Shown: piece by piece, positions 38,585 to 51,000 of the stretch
How positions within the stretch are numbered: position 1 is the first letter of the stretch
Layout: every line of letters starts with the position of its first letter
Source: Callipepla californica brunnescens
Taxonomy: Eukaryota; Chordata; Aves; Galliformes; Odontophoridae
Assembly (NCBI GenBank): GCA_023055505.1
Contig: JALIRH010000003.1
Coordinates: 36,830,842-36,894,841 of the forward strand
DNA length: 64,000 bases
Direction of reading: 5' to 3'
Program-made: the position numbers and the translations under genes
Notes under the pieces: generated by a model
Databases searched by the model: none
The model's input: the letters and a program-made list of their open reading frames with translations, nothing else
What the model was told of the DNA's origin: nothing

Positions 38585-41500
38585 CAACAGCTGTTAGCAG
38601 GTACTCTGAACATTTATTCTGAAGTAGCATCCTCATTCTCTGTCCTGCCCTTTCTTCCTACCCTCCCTGACAGTTCACTATTGCAGACATTCAGGAACAT
38701 GAGGAAATGATATAGGCTATAATAAGATGATGTAAAATTCTATGCAGCATATCAAACAAAACCATTTTAAAATTCATGTATTTAACTGGCAGCAAAAAGG
38801 AGCACTTTCTAGGGAGATGACATGCTCCTAGATTTTGCTTTTCTTCTGAAAACTGTCAGTCAGATTCTACATCAACCTGGGTTTATGCTTAGCTTTATCA
38901 AGCAGACCAGTCAGCGCTGAATGGTATTAATGTCATCTTGGAGTAATGAAAGTAGAGATAAGTGTCCCAGAGATTGTTTGGGAAAAAGCTAACTGATGCA
39001 AGTAGCTGCAGGCTCTCCTCACTGCATAATTCACATTCTTCTCATAGAGAAGAGTATAATCTAGAAATTGTTATAGGCTTTCTTATTGATGAAAAAGAAA
39101 GAACTTTGTTGCTGATGGGCACAAGAGGCAGTAATAAATAGCCATATGTACGTACACACGAAGGAACAGTTTGCATTTTACCAACAAAGCGAAGGATTCA
39201 AAATGTCACCTTGCGTTTTTTGTAAGTTACAGCATTGGGAATGGAGAAAAACGACTTTTTTTTAACAATGATTACAGGAATGATAACACACAAGATCATT
39301 TGCCCATTTTGTACTAGCTGTCTGCTGGAAACTGCCTCTGTAGAGGCCATTCTCTGATGGCAAATTGCAGCAGCACGAAATAATTTCTGTTGAAATGAAA
39401 CCGACCAACCTGCCTGCAAGCATATTATGCTGGACACCTTCCGGACCTTGAGGTGTGAGAGGATTGTATTATTTCCAGTGTTAGATATCCTGTTCACTGC
39501 TATGTGTTACTTCATGAGTGACACATTTTAACAGTAACCTGGCATACTAGCTAAACAACATGGGCCGAAGAGGTGTTTCACAATAAAACCATTTCAAGTT
39601 TTTAAGTGAAAAGGCAATATGGAAATAGGAAAAATCCTTCCCTTTTAAATCAGGTTTTAACTAATGTAAAAATGAAGATAAGCACTTAGGCCATTTTCAG
39701 AATTAAGTATCATTTATGAAGATCGTTTTGAATATTAGTTTTCTCCTTTCTCCATCCCATTAAAAATTCTGTGACGAAGATAGCCAATGTAGTTTTTGAC
39801 TGCTAACAGGGTAACAATAATGAATCCTTGACCTTTGAACGATGTACTTTCGAGAAAAGCATTGTGGAAGGATTGATACTGTGCAGCTGAACAAGGTCTG
39901 TACATTCATAAAGCGTTCATTGATAAGACCGTGGTAAGGATTCAGCCTCCATTGTCTGTCTTCCTTAATCTGATCACTGTGATTGCATATTTATAGTTTC
40001 AAAGCACAAGGTGATACAGTACACTTTCTTCAGTAAGGTACAGATCAGGGAGTAAGACTACACTGAACAACTGATCTTTTCTGTGAAAACGAACTCTACT
40101 GTTTTGGGGGATGAAACTTACCATGATGAGCTTGAGACTGTCAAAAACTGTGCACACTGACACAGGGAAAATACAAAAGTTGTTGAAAACCTGGCTTACA
40201 CGCCCCAGCCAAAGCAAGATCAATAATTCAGAAGTTTGAAACTGTTGGGAAAGTTGCAAGATACATTGCTTGGTGTATGAAAGTGGTCAAAAGGGAAGAA
40301 GATACGCAGAAAGAGTGGATGGTGATTGCTGGGGACTGTCTTCACAGAGAAACAAACCTGTGTCAGGTTGTCTTGCCAGTCTGAGATGTGAGATAGAATT
40401 GATTTTATTGCAGTTCTTTGTGAATGGAGACCAAGGTGAAACGCAGACAAGGGAACATGGGTGAGAGATTGACAGCCATGTATTTCAAAGTTTTTGCCCT
40501 TGTGAGAGAGCACTTAGGGCTAGTTGCTGTTGCTGGGGAGCAGCCAAGGTAGAGGACTGTGGAAGCTGGGCTAACCCAGGCTTGTGGTAACGACGACTGT
40601 GACTGTTCAGGAGACACATCCAGCTCTCCATCCTTTCGTTTGCTGTCTGCTGCGTAGATCAGCACATGGAAAGGGTATTATCAAAGCTATATCTTGTGAC
40701 AGCTCCTGCAGGCAGGTTCTCTGATGTGAGAGAGAATGAGTAAAGAAATAACAATGTCTGTGCTTTATTTACTGAGACAGTGTGTTTGGTATTGATTGAG
40801 TGTGCCAAGAGCAGTCGTCATACCCTTCACAGTACTCACTATTTTCACGTACACCCTTTTGCCCTGTGAGCTGCATTTCTGTACATTTAGTTCCTTAGTG
40901 TTCAGTTCAGGGGGCTCAGTAGCATCTCTGCTCCTGTTTCCAGGATGTGTAGATACAATGACTGTAGTTTTCCCATGACATGATACATATCTGGTCTTAA
41001 AATATGGCCAGTGAAGACACTCTGTATGCACAAGTACTTGAGCTGTGTACTCCTTCCTCAGAGTGTGGACTAGGTATTATGGCTGAGAGACCAGTTTGGA
41101 GCTTGAGCACCACTGGGATAGTTCTTTGATAAAATCCTGAATGATTTCTTTATCTTTATAATATGGATCTGATTTTCATGGAATTTTCTTGATGAGAGGT
41201 ACTTCATGCTACCTGGTTTGCTGTTCCTTGCTTATGGCTATGGTTCATGCTGCAGTTTGATGGAAGCTGATTTATTGCCCGTATTTGTGTGATCACACAG
41301 AATTTGTTAGTTTGAAGTATTCTGGAAAGATCTTAGTTCTGCCCACAATCAGCAGCGTAATAGATACCACATTTGGCTTTTTGAGCAATTGTCTGTAGTT
41401 CTATATATAGCATAACCTGTAACACCAGCAGTTCAAACACCGCATTTACAGGGCTTCCCATTGCACAGCTTCGTATTCTGTGACTCCATCCTGATTTATG

Positions 41501-42080
41501 TATTGTACAAGACAGAGCCAGAAAGTCTGGGAATATGACTTTTTGAAGAAGCTTTTATCCAACTCACTAGTAAGAGATGTACTCATTTAGCAGCAGATCA
41601 GGTGGTGAGTTGATTATCACCTTAGACAATGTGCTGCATGACCTAATGGAATGATTTTGCTTTATATACTGAGACAAAAATCATCAGACTCAACTTTAAA
41701 CAGGACTGGGTGGAGACCATCTATAGTTGGCAAAACCAGTTTTGATGGGATTCCTAAAAAAAGAAAAGCTCTTTTTAGTCTTTTAGAAAAAAATAACGTT
41801 TTTCACATCTGGTACACTAATTATTTAGCATCAAATTTTGGTGACAAGGTGAAAGTCTGGAAGATCAGACAGGGACAGCTGTAAGCAGAATGTAAGAGAC
41901 AGGACTTTGCTACATTCCCTAAGTAGAGAAGTGATTCACTAACACAACTTTTCACTGCTCAAAGTTTACCCCCAAAATGAGGGCACATTTAAATATTTTT
42001 TATTCATCAGACTTGTTTACTCGGTTATTGTGTAAGAAAATAAACAGAAACAAAATTAAATTGAAACAACAGCAGTTATA

Positions 42081-42586
42081 GTGCTTGTAAAGTACTGCTC
42101 AAGGCAGAGAAGGACAAGAGAAAGAGTTAAAACCCACCCTTTCAACACTGTCACCACTGTTAGCTATGCATTTTTTCCAGAGATGAACAAGGGCCTGAAT
42201 GGTACACTCATAAAAATCTTCCTGGCAGTCTGGGATATGGTTTGTCTTTCATGTCACTGTTGTCACTGTTGAAACGCACCACCCATTGCTTCACTGTACT
42301 CACATCCATTGTTTGATCTCCATAAACATTCAGCAAGCATTGATGAATGTCAGTGAGTGCCATTTTTTACTGTAGGGAGGAATTAAATCCTTCACCTTTG
42401 CCCCATACATACATCTATGTAAGATGTCTTTTTGTCAGACTGACCCTCTGCTACCATCTGTCACACAGCAGCAAAATGTGACGGAATATTGGTGGGAAGG
42501 TTCAACCTCTACTGCCATATCAGCAATATCCACCTCTGACTTCATGGGCCAACATAGTAAAATAAGAGCTTTCAGAGCAGCCCTCA
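42081..42586 (-). mobile_element. Non-autonomous mariner (Galluhop-like), copy 2
   Basis: It shares with the copy at 4935-5484 the blocks TTAGCTATGCATTTT, CATTCAGCAAGCA...TGATGAATGTCA, CCATCTGTCACACAGCAGCA and GGGCCAACATA, in the same order and orientation. The minus strand encodes TDIHQCLLNVYGDQTMDVST and then VKQWVVRFNSDNSD, a better-preserved mariner helix-turn-helix than in copy 1. The left end retains GTGCTTGTAAAGTACTGCTC, a degraded terminal repeat. The right end reads CTTTCAGAGCAGCCC but has lost the adjacent GGCATTA seen in copy 1. Possible TA flanks lie at 42079-42080 and 42587-42588. It is internally deleted and inactive. Confidence 0.72.
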
Positions 42587-43619
42587 TAATTCCACTAAAC
42601 ATAGACACAGTGAGAAATGGGCTATCAGCCTAAACTGGTTTCCCTGAGCCAGACTGACAGTTATTCAGATACGTGAACAGCTTAGAGGAGAACTTACAGT
42701 GCTACCTTCAGAATTGCCCAGTCTGAACATGAACTAAATGATTTAGCAGTAATGTTCCATACACACCAGTATGCCTGCAGGATAATAACACAGGTAGTAC
42801 CTGTCATATGTCCTTTCAAATTAAATACAGTGTGTATCAGAGAGGTGTTTGAGAAACTTCTCTGCATGTTTACTGGCAAGAAAATCTTTCTGTCCCATCT
42901 GCCTTTTTATATGGAACTGTTTTTATATACTTTCTTAAAGCAGTCATAGAAAATTTGACTGTCTTTTTTACAATTCACCCTGACACATATACACTATTTA
43001 TATTCCTTATAGGTTTTTTGCATATGTTTTTGAGAAAACAAAAGACATTCATAATTCAGGAAAAATGAGTTTTTACCAAGGACAAAAAATTACTACCATC
43101 AGAAGCTTATAGCTGTCAGTTATGGTGTCAAGAAGAAGCCGATGTACATCTGTCTCTGTGATATATGTTGTGCAGGGTACTGTGCTTCTATGTGAGAGTG
43201 CCCCTGTTTTGCAGTGGGTAATACTCTTAGGCATGTTGTTGAAAGCACAGACGTTCAAAAAGCCAAGTAGATGGTTAAGTTTGATTCCAGAGTTTTTATA
43301 TGTTTAACACAGAGATCTCTAGTGGCTGTTTTAAGCCTGCTGTTTAGTGGCTACAGTCAGACACAGCTCCAGCTCTGACATTTACACCTATCACTTTTTC
43401 CTCACAAAGGGAGATGACCACACTGTTATTTTAGCATTATTGTGCTATGTTGTCCAATTAACTCTAAGCAAGCATTTGCAAGTACCAGAAATCATCTAAC
43501 TACAGCAGCTCAGAGATCTATTCCGGCTCATTTCTCCTGCTTCTTGGCAACTTTCTCAGCAACCAGAATTAGATCACATGGTGCTCTGCTCTTCAGAAAA
43601 GCTGAGCTGGATAGCTAGA

Positions 43620-43990
43620 AACAAGTGTGGGTCTGCACAATGTGCTGCTCCCTGTGGCCTGCAAAAGGAACTCATCCCTAAGGTAAAGACGGCCAGCAGC
43701 ATGCTGAGTGGGGAGATCATCAGAAATGGCACCAAGGTGGTTAAGGCTGGCATGCTTGGGAAGCTGGTCTTGAGCTTTATCCATAAGAGAAAGCTTTGGT
43801 AGGGGTGCTAATGGCAGCCACCCAGTCCCTATAAGGAGGTTACGGAGGAGGTAGAGCCAGACACTTCACAGTGGTATGTGGCAAGAGAACAAAGAACAAT
43901 TGGCATAAGCTGAAACAGGAGAGGTTCAAATGGATGTAAAGAAAAGCTTTTTCATTCTGTGTACAGTTATGAAGTTGGAAACAGATGGTA
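43620..43990 (+). mobile_element. CR1 LINE ORF2 C-terminal fragment, diverged
   Basis: Sense-orientation blocks include GACGGCCAGCAGCATGCTGA (compare 'aaggccaacagcatcctg'), TATAAGGAGGTTACGGAGGA ('aaaggaggttgtgg'), and TTGGCATAAGCTGAAACAGG with GTTCAAATGGATGTAAAGA ('...taaactgaaacataggaagttccatctgaatatgag'). The frames are broken throughout. It stops abruptly just before an oppositely oriented CR1 that begins near 44010. Confidence 0.6.
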
Positions 43991-44009
43991 AGGAAGTTTG
44001 TTTCATCAG

Positions 44010-44762
44010 AATCATATATAGAATGGCATAGATTGGAGGAAACTTCAAAGACCATCTAGTTCCAACCCCCCTGCCATGGGCAAAACTGACCACTAAATTA
44101 GGCTGCCCAGGATCCTAACCAACCTGGCCTCGTGCTCCTCCAGAGATGGAGCATCTACAACCTCTTTGGACAACCTGTTCCAGTACTTCTCTACAGTCTG
44201 AGTAAAAAATGTCTTCCTTACATCTAACCTAGACCTCCCCTCTTTTAGGTTAAAGCCATTCCCCCTTGTCATATCACTATCAGTAATCTCCCTTCAAGTA
44301 ATGGAAAGCCACAATCAGGTCTCCTTGGAGCCTTTTCTTCTCCAAGCTGGATAAGCTCAACACTCTTGACCTTTTTTCATAGGAGGGATACTCCAGCCTC
44401 CTGTTCTTCTTTACAGCCCTCCTATGGACCCTCACCAACAGCTCTGCATCCATCCTGTACTGGGGGCCCCATACCTGTACACAGTACTTCAGATGATGCC
44501 TCACAAGGGCAGAGCAGAGGGGGAGAATCACCTCTCCCTCCCTGCTGGCTATTCCTCTTCTGGTTCAGACTGGGATACTGTTGGCCTTCCAGGTTGCAAG
44601 TGCACACTGCAGATTCATATCCAACTTCTTGTTCACTAGAAACCCCAAATCCTTCTTGGCAGGGCTGTTCACAATGAGTTCTTCCAGTCTCTACTTGTAT
44701 CTGGGATTACCTCAACCCAAGTACAACACCTTGCCCTTGGACTTGTTAGACTTCATTAGAGG
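44010..44762 (-). mobile_element. 5'-truncated CR1 LINE with readable ORF2 C-terminus
   Basis: The left end (ATCATATATAGAATGGCATA then CATCTAGTTCCAACCCCCCT) is the reverse-complemented CR1 3' tail. The minus frame at 44280-44531 reads ILPLCSALVRHHLKYCVQVW, then GPQYRMDAELLVRVHRRA and SLSSLEKKRLQGDLI, the canonical CR1 ORF2 C-terminal wording ([20 protein letters not shown]). Upstream frames give [20 protein letters not shown]. Stops and frame changes are present. About 750 bp survive, with no catalytic reverse-transcriptase core or endonuclease. The ends face the plus-oriented CR1 at 43620-43990 tail to tail. Confidence 0.93.
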
Positions 44763-44784
44763 TTTAACACCCAGCTCTGACCTC

Positions 44785-44862
44785 AGATCTAACCATGCTT
44801 TGAGAAAGGGGCTGAACTGGAGACCTCCTGAGGTCCTTCTCAGCCTCTGTTCTTTAAAATAG
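44785..44862 (+). repeat. Probable CR1 LINE 3' tail, diverged
   Basis: GAAAGGGGCTGAACTGGAGA and CCTCCTGAGGTCCTTCTCAG followed by CCTCTGTTCT match the wording of the plus-strand CR1 3' UTR ('ggggctggactagatgacctc...aggtccctt...'). It is short and degenerate. Confidence 0.5.
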
Positions 44863-45073
44863 GTTATGTACTCAAGAATGGAGTCCTCTCAAATATCACA
44901 TAAGTAGGATTAACTCTGCAGAGCTTGGTTAACAGAACAAGGAGTTTGCCAGCACCTCAAGTAAATCTGTGGCTAGTGGATGATAGGTAGATCTTACTAG
45001 GCCCTATTAGCAGCACTTTCTCTTTATTAAAAAGTAAATATTTAAAATCAGGTATTTGACAGGGGGTATTTGG

Positions 45074-45139
45074 CAGGGGGTTGGACTTGATGATCTCTAG
45101 AGGTCCCTTCCAACCCCTATGATTCTGTGATTCTGTGAC
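45074..45139 (+). repeat. CR1 LINE 3' tail, well preserved
   Basis: GCAGGGGGTTGGACTTGATG, ATCTCTAGAGGTCCCTTCCA, ACCCCTATGATTCTGTGATT and TCTG are close to the textbook CR1 3' end, with two ATTCTGTG-type 8-bp tail units. It is only about 65 bp long and strongly 5'-truncated, but the least diverged CR1 piece here, implying recent insertion. Confidence 0.92.
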
Positions 45140-45560
45140 CCATTCTAACTTCCCTTTCTTTATTGCCTTGTCTAAAATTAAAATAATGTAGCTTTTAGAT
45201 GGGAGTATGATCTGCCATAAGACTGAATGGCAACTCAGGAGGCCTACTTTTACACTGAGCTCTTTTGCATTCTGTTGATGAAAATGGATAGAAAGGAACA
45301 GTATTATGTAATTATCCAACAGAAAAAAGATGATTTGTGTCTGTCTGTGAATAAGCTAATGCTGGGTGGTCAAAAGGGGAAAGTTGCAACATTACTATTG
45401 GGAATTCATATGGAAGGCAGTGTTGAACAGTAGCAATTTAAAATTTGCTTTTAGGAGCTCTATGTGATTTCAGCAGCGAAATGTGCTTCACGAATCTGAT
45501 TCCTTTTTTTCTCTCAAGAGCAGAATAGATACTACATAGAAATTTGCAAGCAAGATACAA

Positions 45561-45619
45561 AATAAAAAAAAAAAAAAAGAGACCACACACACACGCAAAA
45601 AAAAAAAAAAAAAAAAAAA
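45561..45619. repeat. A runs flanking an (AC)n patch
   Basis: An A run of about 15 bases, then GAGACCACACACACACGC and a second uninterrupted A run of about 23 bases. Confidence 0.9.
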
Positions 45620-45710
45620 GCCCAAACCTGTGCTATGTATATCTTACCTAGCTGTACATTTTTTTTTGTTTTGTTTTTGATAGTTTATTATTGTAACTAT
45701 GACTAATGAC

Positions 45711-45815
45711 AATAGCAGTTACAACTGCAGATATAGCTATTGCTATTACTACTGCTACTGCTACTACTGTAATTATTGCTATTACTGTTACTATTATCAC
45801 TACTATTGCTTCTCT
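45711..45815. repeat. Degenerate trinucleotide repeat (ACT/GCT/ATT units)
   Basis: Successive units such as GCTATTGCTATTACTACTGC and TACTGCTACTACTGTAATTA keep a 3-bp period (N-C/A/T-T forms) over about 100 bp with many substitutions. It is an aged microsatellite, not evidently translated. Confidence 0.75.
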
Positions 45816-47413
45816 GGCTGTAATGACTTCAGTTTGTGTACATCAGGGTGAGTTTTAAAATGAACATGATTTCTGTTTCATTAAATAAAGACTTCAGGCG
45901 ATCACAACAGCTCCTTCAGATGCTTGATACAACAAATGCTGACTTTACTACAGACTCATGATCTTTTAACTTTGAAAAATACTGCACATGTTGATCAGCT
46001 GTCACCTGAAAGTGAATAACGTACTTATATTGTTTTAGGAATAAACCAATTTTTAGGAAGATATGAGAATATACAGATAGAGACACTGGTGGCAGAATTG
46101 GAGTAGTTACTTTTCATGGGCAGATGTTTCCTGCACAAAGTGGAGTGTCTACTGAAGTTATCTCCTTTCTCCTGTCTCTATTCTTGTTACCTCCCTTCTG
46201 CTGGAGGGCTCTGCTCTGGGAGCTTCAGCATCTCCCAGCAGGATCTGCATCATTAGTTTAAAAAGTCCACAGAGGGGGGTTAATATCAACTAATCTGACT
46301 TTTATCTGTAGAGGTATAAGGTGTGCTTAGCTTCCTACCTGTAGTGCTGTGGACCTAGGAAGCTCCCACTTTTGCATGGCAATGAGCAATGCAGGAGCGG
46401 TGAAGTTTTCAGCTGGCACTGCTAAACTCGTGGTAGACATTGGTTCATGAGTACAGGAAGGGAAGTGCTTAGTAGCTTCTGAATTCTACAGCAGACATAT
46501 TTTGACACATTAACATGCAAAGCAGTACACTGCGAATCTGTTTTTCAGGCTGTTCTATTGCTCATTTACTTCTGCTTTATATCTGAGCTATCAGTTTGTG
46601 TGTAAATTTGGTTAACAGATAAAATAGTCTTTTCTCTTTAATATCCTATACCATTGCTATATTTTGTACTGAATATTTATGAAATTACGGTAGAATGAAT
46701 GCTGTGTAGATGCTGATAAAGACAATATATATTTCTTAAGAAAATACTTGGAGCTGGATTGACTCCATACTGGCCCACACAATGAATAAAATCACGGACT
46801 TTTGAGTGCCCATTCATCACTTTAAGTTCAGACAGACAGACTTAATTAGCTCTGGCACTAAAACAAAACTCCACTATGAACCAAAATCAAGAAGGCTCTG
46901 AAAAGAAAGCGTAAGGTGGGACTCATATTTTCACAGAATATACCAGCTATAATAATTTTTTCATCTTTCCACAGTGAAGACCATCATCTTCCAGATACTC
47001 ACCAGTTTAGTTTTTACTCTTCTGACACTTTTTTTTTTTTTGTACACTATTTTATTTCATTCTGTTATGGCTTACTTGCAGCTTGGGATTTCTTCTCCTG
47101 CAACCAGTTTAGATACATGTTTGTAACTCTTTGCTATTTTTTCAATTGTTAGCAGCTAAGCACACTGTGTATCTGAGTCACAAATGCTCTCTTAATGATC
47201 TTAAGGGAGAAGAAATACTAACATTTGTGAATGGATCTGAATAAACTTCTCTAGTTTAGATATACATATCAAGATGTTTCCTACTTGTATTCTGGTCAAG
47301 CAAGTGGACTCTGTGGAGGGAAATAATCACTTCAGCAGCATAACACATAGATTATACTGCTATTGATGTTAAATAGATCTGTGTGTTATATAACTATGTA
47401 AACTAAACTAAAC

Positions 47414-48076
47414 TAGAATAGTTCTGTTGGAGGAGACCTACAAAGATCATCAAGTTCAAATACCTGACTACTTCAGGGATAAAGAAAATTTAAAACATAT
47501 TATTGAGGACTTTATGAAAATAAATTTTGAGCAGTGAAAGGCATGATGCACCAACCATTCTTGCTAGGAATCCTGTGTACTACCACCCTCATGGTATAGA
47601 AATTTCTCCTAATGTCTTGTCTGAACCTCCCCTGGTTGTCTTTGCGCCATTCCCATATATTCTGCCACCAGCTACTAGGAGCAGAGACCAGCACTTCCCT
47701 CTCCAGTTCTCAAGTCCATGAGGGAGGAATCAGATCACCTCTCAGCCTCCTTTTCTTCAGATTAGACAACTCAAGTAGCCACTCAAAGGATATGCCTTCC
47801 AATCCTCTTACCAGCTTTGTTGCCCTGCTCTGGACACTTACAAGGACTTTAATAACTTTTCAACATTGTGGGGGCCAGAAATTCGCAGGATATTCAGGGC
47901 AAGGCTGCATCAGTGCTAAATATAGTGGAAGAATCACCTCTCTTGACTGGCTGGTGCTGACTGTGCTGTGTATAATACATTCCCAGATGCACTTTAGTCT
48001 CTTTGCTGCAGAGCATGCTGCTGGCTCATGCTGAGCCTGCAGTTGACCAGCACCCTCAAGTCTCTTTCTGTACAGT
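47414..48076 (-). mobile_element. Old CR1 LINE 3' part, minus orientation
   Basis: The reverse-complemented CR1 3' UTR begins at AGAATAGTTCTGTTGGAGGA. Further right are antisense ORF2 blocks: CCCTGCTCTGGACACTTACA, AAGAATCACCTCTCTTGACT, GCATGCTGCTGGCTCATGCT and GAGCCTGCAGTTGACCAGCA, with CCTCAAGTCTCTTTCTG at the far end. This order is that of the CR1 ORF2 C-terminus in antisense. A possible deletion or insertion lies near 47470-47530, where CR1 wording is lost. The frames are broken. It is more diverged than the 44010 element. Confidence 0.8.
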
Positions 48077-51000
48077 TGTATATATGTTATATGTAGTATA
48101 TAGAGCAGTGTAGGAACACTATGCTACACAGATGGGTAGCTGAATAAAATCTCCGGGTAGGTAGCTAGACTGACTTTACAGACTAACTTATTAACTGAGA
48201 CTTACAATGTATCACTTAGCCACTTGAAATTCATAGTGTTTCTGTAAGTTTGAAGAATGCTGGCTTGACTCAGAACTAGGAATGGAGCACTTTGGTACTG
48301 TTATTCTCTCCTTACAGCTTCTGTCTTGGCCTAAAACTACAGACACAAAAGATCCTCAGAGGCAGACAAGGTCCTTTCCAATTGGTGTCAGCCGAAGGTC
48401 TCTTAGCAACTGCTGGATATGCAGATTCAGCAATTGTCTTCCTATTATTTTCTCTGGATAATGAGCTACTAGTGGAGAAGCCTTTTTGTGTAAGTAGCTT
48501 ATTGATTTCCAGTTTTAGCTTTTTAAGCTGTATGGTTATCCATTAGAATCAAATAGGTCAGTGCTAGGGATGGCTGCAAGATGCTCTGTCAGTACGGGCC
48601 TCCTAGTTGCATATCTGCTGTAGTTCTGAGAATAACACTTGTCTGTGAAATGGACTTTTAAAATATTTGACCCACTGTGCATTTTCTATTCTTAACATAT
48701 ATATTGTTTTCTGTGTGGCACAGGCCCTGTCCTTCTGTCCTAGTCTGTGTGCAGTCCAGGGTCTTGTAATTTATTCCTGACTGCATCTTATAACGACTCA
48801 CTTGAGAAAGGACCCTGGCTACTGTGAAGTGAGTAGTGTTCAAGTATGTTTAACACTAGACATACCAGCACTCAGTGATTTAGCATTAAGCTTGGTAGGA
48901 ATAAAGGCAGTAAGAATTCAGATAATTTGATTTAAATGTGGCTTTGACTTCATAGCCATGTAATAGTCTTGCTCAAATCTGCTGTTGCTAAGCTGATATC
49001 CCATTTGATAAGATCTAAAGACATCTTGTTTTTTCTGAAACGTTAAGGGAATGAATGACTAAAACCCTCTGAATGTTCTGTGGCTACATGAGTCATATTT
49101 ATAATTTTTCCTGGTAGTCTCTGATATTCAGTCAGTGCAGACCAAAACAAAAGAAAACAAAAAAGCACAATTTTCACGTCACTGTAATCACAGTAAAATA
49201 ATGAATGAGAGAGGCCATTGACTTCACATGGGATGGGCACCTTGAAGTAGACAGTCCATAAATCTCTTTCATTGTGTTTGTCAGCAGTCATTCTAAGAGC
49301 CCCTTTCTCAATTCACAGGTTGTGGTTATTAGTAACTTCATAGCTGTGCTGCAGATGTCATTGAGGCTTATACCTTGGAGCCATGTCATCAATCATGGTT
49401 TTCTCATGGTTTTCACGTACTAGAGTAGAATAATCCAAAGTATTTTTCCCTCAGTAATCATTACTTCAATAACCGAAATGGAAAATGTAAGATATAATCA
49501 TCATACAAATGCACAAACCACACTGACTGGCTATTTAAACTGATGCAAGGCAGTGACATTTTTTATAATGCTGTACAGCTCCTCTGGGACTTACCTTGTG
49601 TGCATGCAAAAGAAATGCAACCACAGTTCTGAACTGTGTACCAGAAATGCTGGTAATGTAGCTGATGTTAGAAATGCTGTAAATGCATTCCAGATACTAT
49701 TTTTTCACATGGCAGGCTGCAGTGGCACTTCCCAAATAATGCTATGTTGTTAAAACATCAGAAATGATCAGAGTTGTCTGAAGGCACATAAAGAAACCTA
49801 TGCTGATTATTTATGACCTCAAGGTTTTGTTTCCTGGCAAGGAGGCTCACCGTAGCTTATGGGTGTGGGATGTTTGTTAGAGGAGTAAGAACTGTTGAAA
49901 AAGTATATGCTGAATGACATCATATAAAGGTTTTTCATAAATCTCAGCAAGAAAATGCCTGTAATCTCACTATAGAAAAAATCTAAGTTAGTATGAAATT
50001 CTGAAATGTAAATGGCAAGTGGAAGATTTTGAAGTTTTCTCTGAGATATGGTGTAAGTGTAGTAAAATATGAAATCCCTTTTTACATTATACCTACTCAC
50101 AATTTTAGCTATGTATATGTGTCTGTGTATATCTTCTAGTGATAATATTTCGAATTCAGGAAGTTTTATGTGTACACTGTAAACCTGGCAAACAGTCATC
50201 TTCTTCCATGGAATGAGATTCGCCTTAGCAGTGAATTTCATAAGTGTAATCCGTAGGCACATGCATCAGTGGTGATTTATACCTTGGTAGTTGATCAATG
50301 ACACCTTACATTTGCTGCTTGTTTACAGAGTAAATGGAGTGTTTTGGAACTGTGCAAGTGCATACTGAGCTCACCACTTTACACTCTCTGCCAATTACTC
50401 TTTTTCAGCCCAAGCATATTTCTTCTGTACTTCAATTATGGATTTAGCGGCAAAATGCAGTTCAAAGGAGCTCTTTCTGAAATTGCTGCTGTAGCTCTTC
50501 ACATCTGCCTAAACCCTCCCCACAGGCTTTGTTAAAAGACAGGCAGAATCTACCTTGATGTGTAAGCTCAGGATGTGAATTTATGCTCAGGTCTATGATA
50601 ATTCAACCCACTTATCTTAACTTCTGGTGCTTTCTAGTTTAATCTGGAGTGGGTCATCTGTCTTCATAGAAAACAGCTGTACAGGAGAATGTGTTGGTTT
50701 TTGGCATCTGTTCATCTGAGCACTGTGGAGGAAATGGATTCAGAACTCTTGGTTTAGAGAAGCTAAGCACAATCACAGGCTTAGACATAAAAATTGAGTG
50801 CAAACTCATCTGCAGTTGGTCACCATTTTTGAGGAAGCAGGTGTCTGTCAGATCATCTTACCTCTCTTAACAGTTTCACCCCAACAACAACAACAAAATC
50901 TTCTATTGATATGCGGTTGGCAAGAACTGACCTAACAAATGTGAGAATCTGTTCCAAGTATACTGTAGGAGTTCAATGTAAAAGAGGACTCCCTATTAAG

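Larger units (their letters stand above)
34836..43619. other. Mostly unique sequence; no gene recognised
   Basis: Apart from the simple repeats, the small tandem duplication at 38508-38584 and the mariner at 42081-42586, I see no recognised element. The 128-residue plus ORF at 38324-38710 spans the tandem duplication and has no domain. Paired opposite-strand ORFs near 40220-40665 and 40765-41031 suggest noncoding sequence. Confidence 0.4.
45140..47413. other. Simple repeats; no gene recognised
   Basis: Besides the A-rich and trinucleotide tracts listed separately, there is only AT-rich sequence with short ORFs. Opposite-strand ORFs at 44957-45433 overlap and are not credible. Confidence 0.4.

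Noticed and set aside
40220..40665. Paired opposite-strand ORFs in a slightly GC-richer patch
   Set aside because: Mutually overlapping frames with no domain; no exon boundaries.
49819..50262. 147-codon minus-strand ORF
   Set aside because: Aromatic-rich peptide with no recognisable motif and no promoter or splice context; probably chance.
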